The notes beneath the pieces were generated by a model. The model was not told where the DNA came from. It saw only the letters and a program-made list of their open reading frames with translations, and made no database searches. Below, one piece after another: positions 57,772 through 64,000 of a DNA stretch of 64,000 nt. Numbering within the stretch: position 1 is the first letter of the stretch; the number at the start of each line of letters is the position of its first letter. The position numbers and the translations under genes are program-made. The DNA lies in NCBI GenBank assembly GCA_020974905.1, contig CP087563.1, forward strand, positions 310,001-374,000, given 5' to 3'. This DNA is from Planctomycetes bacterium syqfu. Its GTDB lineage: Bacteria; Planctomycetota; Phycisphaerae; Phycisphaerales; Phycisphaeraceae.

Positions 57772-60700
57772 TTAATTACCCCTGTTGGCTGCTGCTGATG
57801 CCAGGCCTGCCAAGGTGTCCAGGGATGAACTCTGAGACTGAAGCTCAGCCAATGCCAGTTCCATGGCATTGAATTCGGTTTCCAGGCGAGCTCGTTTGTC
57901 ATCGAGCAGGTCGTTGAGATTATCAATACGATCATTATTCAGGTCCAACTGATTTGAGATCGAGTTGAGTTTGCTCTGAACCGTACCATTCGTGTCGGTC
58001 ATTCGATTAAGCAATTGCGAGAAGTCATAACCAAAACCACTGGCAGTGACCGTTCTTTCATTGGTGTCTTCATCGGTGACCGTCGTTCGCAATGTGAAGA
58101 GTTTTTCGACCGCATCACGATCTTCTTCAAGTGCATCAATGAACTTGGCAGAGTCAAATTCAATGACGCCTCCCGAACCGACTTTCACGCCGACCTGCGT
58201 CAAAGTGGTGTAGATGCCACTGATATCACTGTTACGGCTGCTGACCAGGCTATACAAAGCACTACTGACGCGGCCGAGTGTGCTGTCGCCCAGGAGCAGA
58301 CCGCGTGTTTCGGTTTCTGTGTCGTAGGTGTCGTATGTATTAATGACTTCGATGACTGCATTGAAATCTTCAACAAACTTGTTGATTGCATCGGAGACTG
58401 ATTCGTTGTCACGATCGACCACCAGACGAACGGAAGATGTGTTGGCGTTTTTGAGGTTGAGTGTGACACCAGGAACCACGCTGGAAATGGTGTTGGACGT
58501 TGAAGTGATGGCAACACCCTGAGCAGGGTCACTTGAGCCGAAGAACACCTTGGCATTCTTGGCTTCGACGAGTGTCTGGGTGTTGAGGCCAAGACCACCA
58601 TCATCAAACACAAAGGCCCCACTTTCACCTGACTGTGACGACAGGAAACTCAGGCGGTAAGGATTGTTTTCCGAACCGTCATTGATAATGGAGACTTTGA
58701 CATTGATGTTGGCTTCGGTGATTTTGTCGACCACGTCTTCCAGGGTATCGGTGCTCAGGATATCAATGGTGGTTTCAAATGAACCATCCAGATCTTCACC
58801 CGGTGCTGAAGCGGTGCCCAGAAGCCCCAACGACTTGGCGGTGGATGAGCCTTTTTCCTCGATGGATAAGGCTACGACTCCCGGGCCGTTGTCTTCAATG
58901 AGAATGCCATCGCCCGTGTCGTTGATCCGTGCGGTGATTTGCAGTCCCTTGCTGTTGATTTCATCAATCACATCACCGACAGTGATTTCGTCACCTTGGC
59001 TTAAGTCGACGGTGGCAGAAGAGCCGGAAGAGTCGGTAATGCGGAATTGACCACGCGTGATCCCCAGCCCGTTTCGCAGGTTGTCGAGTTTGGTGGCTTC
59101 GGAGATGTACTGAACATCCAGGTCGCCGGTGTTTGCGGTACCCGAGGAATAGGTGCCTGCAAAGTTGAGTTCTGAAGCAATCCCCCCACCGACATCAGCA
59201 ATGGTCAGATCACCAGCACCGCCTGCGATGTCGGTAAACTCCAGGCCGTTGCCTGCACTGTTCAGTGAGACTTCAACACCCGCGCCTGAGTCATTGATGA
59301 TGTCAATCAAATCGCTGACACTGCGCGCGGTGGACAGGTCCACTTCCGTGGTGGTGCCTGTGGAGTTGGTGATGCTGATTTGCCCGGGACCGTATTCTTC
59401 GGTGGGTAAACGTGCTGGATCAAGGTCGTTGCCGAGGATGGTGGTTAATGACGGTGAGTCATAGAAGCCCAGATCACCAGCTGTATCGTGTGATGTGAAA
59501 CTTCTAAAGACCAGCGATTGAACACCGCCGGTATTATCTGTCAGGCGTAAAGCTGTTCCTTCGATGGACAACGTCAATGCGCCGCCGAATCGTGTGTCAA
59601 AATCGTCGATCAGATCCTGTACGGTATTGAGTGAGTCGATATCAAAGTTGGTGTTGGTGACAGTGCCTTTGTGGCTGACAATCAAGTCGTTGACTGCATT
59701 GCCCGTGGTATCGAGTCCTGCACCATTAAAGAAGCTGCTTAAGAGCGTATCACCGTTGAGTACCTGGGGCGCCAGCGAATAACCCATGGAGACACCTTGG
59801 CCTCCGCGTAGTGATTTAAGCAGCTTTGAATTCAAGCCTGCGATGACACGATCACCTTCAAGCGTACCATCATTGTCATAGTCGGTTGCGATCAATCCCA
59901 GATCGGCACCGGCTTTCGAACCATTGAGTGCAGTGATTTGTGTTGAGGTGACACCTGCGGTGTTATCGACAATTTGCAGCCCGGTTCCATCGCTGTTGAT
60001 GGATGCGGTGAAGTTCGCTCCGCCAGCCGTGTTCAAGGTATCAATGACATCGCCAATGGTTTTTTCATTGGAAAAGTTCACATCAACGGTACTACCGTCA
60101 CGCAAGGTAACTTGTATATCCGCAGCGCCTTCAAACCGGACGCCGTTGCCATCGTTGATCGTCGAAAGCAGCGTATTTTCACCGATGGTATTGACATCAG
60201 TCCCCTCGAGGGTATCACTGGCAACTGAAGCGACCAGTCCCAAGGACGTAGCCGTTCCTGTGGTACCGTGATCGGCTATGGTGAGATTTGTAGCTGAGGC
60301 CCCGGTATTGTCTTCAATGACGAACTTGTCACCACTGACAGATGCTGTGACGTTGATATTGGTTGAGTTGTTGATGGCATCAAGCACATCGTTGACGGTG
60401 GTTGCAGTACTCAGATCAACAATTTCAGAAGTACCGCTACGGTCGGTGATGCGAATCTTGCCACGATCAAAACCGTCACCGCCATTGAGTTGGCTTAGTT
60501 CTGTGTTGGTTGCCAGGCCACCATCACCAAATTCAAACGTGAACGTGGTGTCAGTATTTGTAATGGGCGTGACGTCTTTGTCGGTGAATCCGGAAGTGAC
60601 CATTTGCTGTGTTGAAACAAGCTGACTGACGACAAAGTCATAGGTGCCCGGAACCGCAGAACTACGGCTTGATGCGGTGAGAACACTTTCATTGGAGCTG

Positions 60701-60927
60701 GTAACGGAAGTTGTTCGGAAAGTATTGACGTTGGCAATGGTGTCTGATGAGAGTTTCATCGCCAGCAATTTTGTATTGAGATCCTGGAAGGCAGCCTGCT
60801 GTGCAGTGAGTGTCGCATTACGCGCTTGAATCAATGTGATCGGCCGCGAATCCAGTTGGATAAGCTGATCGATCAACGACGCGGTATCAATACCACTGAT
60901 CAGGCCTACGCTACTGGTAATCGACAT
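57772..60927 (-). CDS. fliD: Flagellar filament cap protein FliD, unusually long
   Basis: A 1,051-residue cap protein; most FliD are 450-650. The N-terminal domain (VGLISGIDTASLIDQLIQLDSRP) and C-terminal domain (FSQLLNRMTDTNGTVQSKLNSI, coiled coil) match FliD. Between them at least six repeats of a hook IN-like motif occur (TTVNDVLDAINNS, KTIGDVIDTLNTA, NTVQDLIDDFDT, RSVSDLIDIINDS, ITVGDVIDEINSK, DTLEDVVDKITEA). AAGGGG precedes the ATG. It caps the growing filament and helps flagellin fold. Confidence 0.92.
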   Translation of the reverse strand: MSITSSVGLISGIDTASLIDQLIQLDSRPITLIQARNATLTAQQAAFQDLNTKLLAMKLSSDTIANVNTFRTTSVTSSNESVLTASSRSSAVPGTYDFVVSQLVSTQQMVTSGFTDKDVTPITNTDTTFTFEFGDGGLATNTELSQLNGGDGFDRGKIRITDRSGTSEIVDLSTATTVNDVLDAINNSTNINVTASVSGDKFVIEDNTGASATNLTIADHGTTGTATSLGLVASVASDTLEGTDVNTIGENTLLSTINDGNGVRFEGAADIQVTLRDGSTVDVNFSNEKTIGDVIDTLNTAGGANFTASINSDGTGLQIVDNTAGVTSTQITALNGSKAGADLGLIATDYDNDGTLEGDRVIAGLNSKLLKSLRGGQGVSMGYSLAPQVLNGDTLLSSFFNGAGLDTTGNAVNDLIVSHKGTVTNTNFDIDSLNTVQDLIDDFDTRFGGALTLSIEGTALRLTDNTGGVQSLVFRSFTSHDTAGDLGFYDSPSLTTILGNDLDPARLPTEEYGPGQISITNSTGTTTEVDLSTARSVSDLIDIINDSGAGVEVSLNSAGNGLEFTDIAGGAGDLTIADVGGGIASELNFAGTYSSGTANTGDLDVQYISEATKLDNLRNGLGITRGQFRITDSSGSSATVDLSQGDEITVGDVIDEINSKGLQITARINDTGDGILIEDNGPGVVALSIEEKGSSTAKSLGLLGTASAPGEDLDGSFETTIDILSTDTLEDVVDKITEANINVKVSIINDGSENNPYRLSFLSSQSGESGAFVFDDGGLGLNTQTLVEAKNAKVFFGSSDPAQGVAITSTSNTISSVVPGVTLNLKNANTSSVRLVVDRDNESVSDAINKFVEDFNAVIEVINTYDTYDTETETRGLLLGDSTLGRVSSALYSLVSSRNSDISGIYTTLTQVGVKVGSGGVIEFDSAKFIDALEEDRDAVEKLFTLRTTVTDEDTNERTVTASGFGYDFSQLLNRMTDTNGTVQSKLNSISNQLDLNNDRIDNLNDLLDDKRARLETEFNAMELALAELQSQSSSLDTLAGLASAAANRGN

Positions 60928-61542
60928 GGCAGGAATCCCCTTGGCTGCGGTCTGCGTTTTGCACAGTCCGTTTGAGGCATCCGTGAGAACATCTCACGGA
61001 CAAAAAGCGCCTTATAAACTATCGGTTACCAATCATGGCAACACAACTTCCATTATTAAGTTATCGACCACTTTGTGATGTGGACTTGAAATCCAAGAAA
61101 GCAAACTGACCACGTGTTCTGGACGCAATATAAAGTCACACCGCAACGTCACAGGATGAATAAACCGGATAAAAATGAATATTTCTGGTTATTTTCCATA
61201 CCCTCTGAAGGGTAATTTGCATAGGTCGATTTCCTATACCAATAAGCCCTTTATAGGGATAGAAGGCTCAACTTTTGAGATTGGTAACAGGTGGAAACAT
61301 AGACGGTATTCATTTTATCATTCATTTTTGCAAAGGTTTATGATAACATGCCACATCATTTGATTCTCTGGATTGGGTTTCGGGAAAAAACTTCTAACTC
61401 GTTAACCTGTCTTGATTTTGGGGCTTGCATGGCAAAATAAATGCGACATAATCCTTACCAAGAAGTAGATGGAAATTGCTTATGGTCTCAAAAGGGGCTT
61501 TGAGCAAAGGGATCAACTAAACAGACTCTAACGAGGTCGACC
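60928..61542. other. Intergenic region between fliD and the LuxR-type gene
   Basis: No gene found over 615 bp. It has several short hairpins (ACCCT-CTGA-AGGGT near 61,200), AT-rich stretches, and on the minus strand ACCGATAG (61,025-61,018), a poor sigma-28-like -10 for fliD. Promoter-like elements for the LuxR gene lie at 61,425-61,452. Confidence 0.5.
61425..61452 (+). promoter_or_regulatory. Candidate promoter of the LuxR-type regulator
   Basis: TGGCA-N7-TGC (61,430-61,444) has the GG-N10-GC spacing of a sigma-54 promoter. Overlapping it, TTGCAT (61,425-61,430), 16 bp and CATAAT (61,447-61,452) could serve sigma-70. Which is used cannot be told from sequence. Confidence 0.4.
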
Positions 61543-62328
61543 GTGGGCACAGACGATGTAACAATTTTTGCCCAGCTTAATTCCTGGCAATACAGCGGGC
61601 TACACCATGTCATGGGCGTTCTGGCACCAGTGATGAGTGCACAGGTGATCGCTGCACGTTGTTTTGATGAGCTGACACATCCCAATCCCAGTGTTGTGGA
61701 TACCCGCCAACTGGATTTACCCAAGGGAGCTGATGTCGCATTACAGGATTGGCCGTTGCAAGACGAATCCGTTTTTGGCTTGGTTCAACGTAAGCAACTG
61801 ACGGATCACGTCTTTCGCCCACGGGAAATCATGGACGAAATGACATTCGCTCGACAACGGCTTTATCATCCAATCGAACCGTTTACCAAGGTGGTTGATG
61901 CCATTTGCATTACGGTCACCATGAATACGGGGTTATGGGCGATGTTTGCGTTCTTGCGATGTGGTCAAAATCCCTTTTTCACCGACGATCACTTTCAGGC
62001 CGCCGAACGCTATCAGCCTGCTGTACGCAATGCGATGGTTCATAATCACCGCAGTCCCGCCAGATCCTCTGAAAATCTGGCAGGTAAACCAGTCGTTTCT
62101 TCCATGCAGATGAACCACAATCAGTTTTCTCCAAGTGATCTACTCAGTAAACTCACACGGACTGAAAGACGCGTTCTGGAAATGCTTCGCTCCAATGCGA
62201 CGGAAAAAAACATTGCAGACAGCATGCACCGTTCACCGCATACCATCCATGTGCATGTCAAGAACATCTATCGCAAACTCGGCATCGGATCACGCAAGCA
62301 ACTGCAGGAAATTTTTGGCAGCGCTTGA
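61543..62328 (+). CDS. LuxR-family transcription regulator
   Basis: A 261-residue protein from a GTG start (GAGGT upstream). The C-terminal 60 residues are a LuxR/GerE HTH: LTRTERRVLEMLRSNATEKNIADSM, HRSPHTIHVHVKNIYRKLGIGSR. The N-terminal 190 residues have no recognised sensor or receiver motif (VMGVLAPVMSAQVIAARC). Placed between flagellar and DNA-repair genes. Targets unknown. Confidence 0.87.
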   Translation: MGTDDVTIFAQLNSWQYSGLHHVMGVLAPVMSAQVIAARCFDELTHPNPSVVDTRQLDLPKGADVALQDWPLQDESVFGLVQRKQLTDHVFRPREIMDEMTFARQRLYHPIEPFTKVVDAICITVTMNTGLWAMFAFLRCGQNPFFTDDHFQAAERYQPAVRNAMVHNHRSPARSSENLAGKPVVSSMQMNHNQFSPSDLLSKLTRTERRVLEMLRSNATEKNIADSMHRSPHTIHVHVKNIYRKLGIGSRKQLQEIFGSA

Positions 62329-62424
62329 TTCAGCCTCAATCATCTTTTCATAATGCAGCATCATCACTACTTCATCATTCATGAGGCAGTTTCGATTGCA
62401 GTATAAAAATGAATCTCCACTTTC

Positions 62425-62509
62425 TGTCACTCCCGCGCAGGCGGGAGTCCAGTGGAATTTGCAATTTTCTACTGCAGACCACTGAATTCGGGCCTGTGCG
62501 GGAATGACG
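62425..62509. repeat. Palindromic REP-like element, copy 2
   Basis: Same 85-bp palindrome as at 44,417, with TGTCACTCCCGCGCAGGCGGG identical on the left arm and several changes in the right arm. It is in the gap between the LuxR gene and the UDG gene; the rest of 62,329-62,608 shows no gene. Confidence 0.8.
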
Positions 62510-62608
62510 AAATCTTTGACCGCATGGCTATGAATTGGTTGAACTGTTCGATCCTTGAATGGAATCGTCTTGATGTTGTGACGAGATTTGGCGTCAACGA
62601 TATGATCT

Positions 62609-63496
62609 TCACTTACCCAAGCGTTCGATGACAGCTTGCAGGTCGCTCCAGACTTTCTTGCGATTGTCGTGTGTGTAAGATCGCAGCAGATACGCAGGGT
62701 GGAAAGTTGGCATCACATCAATCGACGGCCCTTCGGGTTTGAGTGCATCGAACGTATGCCACTGCCCGCGAATGCGCGTGATACCGGTTTGCGTGTTGAG
62801 CATTAACTGTGCAGCAGGTCCGCCGAGTGTGACAATGACCTTGGGTTGAATGATGGCAATTTGACGCAACAGATACCCGCCACAGGCCTGTACCTCGGTG
62901 AGTTGTGGCGTGCGATTGTTGGGTGGTCGACATTTGACGACGTTGGCAATGTACACATCTTCGCGCTTAAAGCCCATCGCCTGGATCATCTTGTCGAGTA
63001 ACTCCCCTGCACGTCCGACAAATGGTCTGCCCTGCAGGTCTTCGTTTTGTCCGGGGCCTTCACCGATGAACATAAGTTGGGCCGATGCGCTGCCTTCGCC
63101 AAAGACGGTTTGAGTTCTTGCCTTGCATAGATCACATTGACGACAGGTGGACACTTCCATGGTGTTCATCTGGTCGAGTAACTGCTGTTTTTCCTCAACG
63201 GTCAGTGATTCGTTGCCAGCAGCGTTGGGAATGGTGATCCGATTCCATAGGGATTCAATCACACTGGTTGCAGGTGGCGAAGGCTTGGGTGTTGAAGGTT
63301 GATTGGAGAGTTGGAAATTTGAGGGACGCGACGCGCTTGGGGGGGGGCTTTGCTGACGCGTAGGCATGGCCTGTTGCGGACGCTCAGACGGAGCGGGTGC
63401 TTGGGGCAAAATCGACATCGGCACGGTCCCCACGCCCATCAAGTGGTCGGTGAGAATGTGTTGACGCAGGATTCGTTGTTGCCGAAGCTCATCCAT
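62609..63496 (-). CDS. Family 4 (iron-sulfur) uracil-DNA glycosylase
   Basis: A 295-residue repair enzyme that removes uracil from DNA. Residues 1-85 are a Pro/Gln/Ser-rich extension of unknown role. The core has CDLCKARTQTVFGEG, GEGPGQNEDLQGRPF (catalytic motif A), NVVKCRPPNNR, and MPTFHPAYLLR (motif B). Cys121, Cys124, Cys189 and Cys205 are positioned to hold the 4Fe-4S cluster. Confidence 0.92.
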   Translation of the reverse strand: MDELRQQRILRQHILTDHLMGVGTVPMSILPQAPAPSERPQQAMPTRQQSPPPSASRPSNFQLSNQPSTPKPSPPATSVIESLWNRITIPNAAGNESLTVEEKQQLLDQMNTMEVSTCRQCDLCKARTQTVFGEGSASAQLMFIGEGPGQNEDLQGRPFVGRAGELLDKMIQAMGFKREDVYIANVVKCRPPNNRTPQLTEVQACGGYLLRQIAIIQPKVIVTLGGPAAQLMLNTQTGITRIRGQWHTFDALKPEGPSIDVMPTFHPAYLLRSYTHDNRKKVWSDLQAVIERLGK

Positions 63497-63612
63497 GTGA
63501 TCAAACTACCAACAAGTCATCGCCTTGGCAACGTAACGTCCTTCCCAAAGGCTTCATGTCACAGTATTAAAACTCCTTTCTTTTGCTCTCAAAGACTGTT
63601 ACCATTTGTCGC

Positions 63613-63966
63613 ATGACACTCAAGTTAATCCTGCCGATTTTGATTTGCTGTCTGTTGCTTGTTGGATGTAGTTCGAGTGTGCCTGTTTCACAGGGGACGC
63701 TTGACTCGCCCGACCCTGCTTCACGGATGTATGCTATTCGCCGCGCGGGGCAAAATCGTGATCAAAGCAAAGTTGGACAGCTCGTGGAATTACTTGACAG
63801 TGCCGACCCCGCTGAGCGTTTACTGGTGATCCAGTCGTTGGAGATGATCACAGGCACGCGTATGGATTACGATCCCTATGAGACTTCCCAGCAGCGTGAA
63901 ACCAGTATCCGTCGTTGGACGGCTGCGGTTAAGTCCAATCAATTCGTCGCGAGTTCTCAACCATGA
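63613..63966 (+). CDS. Lipoprotein with HEAT-like repeat
   Basis: A 117-residue protein with a lipoprotein signal (LILPILICCLLLVGCSSS) followed by DPASRMYAIRRAGQNRDQ and KVGQLVELLDSADPAERLLV, a HEAT/PBS-type repeat pair. The start at 63,613 gives a normal signal peptide length; an ATG ten codons upstream is possible. Its stop overlaps the next start (ATGA). Confidence 0.75.
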   Translation: MTLKLILPILICCLLLVGCSSSVPVSQGTLDSPDPASRMYAIRRAGQNRDQSKVGQLVELLDSADPAERLLVIQSLEMITGTRMDYDPYETSQQRETSIRRWTAAVKSNQFVASSQP

Positions 63967-64000
63967 TATTTGATGCCAGTGAATACCACGTGCAATTGCG
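63963..64000 (+). CDS. Start of an unknown gene (partial)
   Basis: An ATG overlapping the previous stop (ATGA) opens MIFDASEYHVQL and runs off the window edge. Too short for recognition; the overlap suggests an operon. Confidence 0.4.
   Translation, partial: MIFDASEYHVQL

Noticed and set aside
1-64000. CRISPR array or restriction-modification nuclease genes
   Set aside because: No regularly spaced repeats and no restriction nuclease motifs were seen. The methyltransferases appear to be solitary phage enzymes.

Overview
The window holds a complete, apparently intact siphovirus-type prophage of about 42 kb (roughly 758-42,740) in a Gram-negative, flagellated chromosome. The host genes (RsmA, a TonB-dependent siderophore system with an accessory TtpC-type energiser, a cytoplasmic sulfatase, FliS/FliD, a LuxR-type regulator, family-4 uracil-DNA glycosylase) and the style of the phage proteins fit a moderate-GC planctomycete, perhaps Phycisphaerae. 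This is inference from remembered gene families, not proof.

Left flank (1-770): the N-terminal part of rsmA, a terminator, and the 3' half of a tRNA-Gly gene that ends at attL. Right flank (42,728-64,000): the 5' half of the same tRNA-Gly with its promoter, a sulfatase, a leftward siderophore-uptake operon (receptor, SIP reductase, binding protein, two FecCD permeases, ATPase), a divergent rightward TonB-energising operon (DUF3450-like protein, TtpC/ExbB, ExbB, ExbD, TonB, TPR), fliS and fliD, a LuxR-type regulator, family-4 UDG and a lipoprotein. Two copies of an 85-bp palindromic repeat bracket the iron/flagellar block.

Prophage layout: nearly all phage genes run leftward. The early block (907-17,829) has integrase and Xis-like protein, RuvC-like resolvase, Dam and C5 DNA methyltransferases, DUF4031, DUF5131, a PAPS-reductase-family protein, a replication initiator with internal iterons, an RdgC-like protein, a tRNA-Met and a csrA. 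A rightward lysogeny/accessory cassette (17,957-20,389) starts at an XRE repressor whose promoter overlaps the early promoter. The late block (42,357 down to 20,638) has regulators, lipoproteins/holin-like proteins, appendage proteins, terminase, gpW, lambda-type portal, a protease-capsid polyprotein, tail genes with a -1-frame chaperone extension, tape measure, tail tip proteins and a metallophosphoesterase.

The most interesting results: (1) integration cuts a tRNA-Gly(TCC) gene through its anticodon arm, and the prophage carries a whole substitute tRNA-Gly(TCC). The substitute has compensatory stem changes that alter the att core, and it sits just inside attR where the host tRNA promoter would read into it. 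(2) A small gene lies overprinted inside an in-frame insertion of the C5 methyltransferase. (3) A 107-nt multi-arm RNA-like structure is closed by a perfect 12-bp stem and followed by a U-tract. (4) The phage csrA has a leader with a near-consensus CsrA-binding site and stacked long hairpins. (5) Iteron-like repeats lie inside the replication initiator gene. (6) A tail-chaperone frameshift extension and an internal capsid start are visible from sequence.
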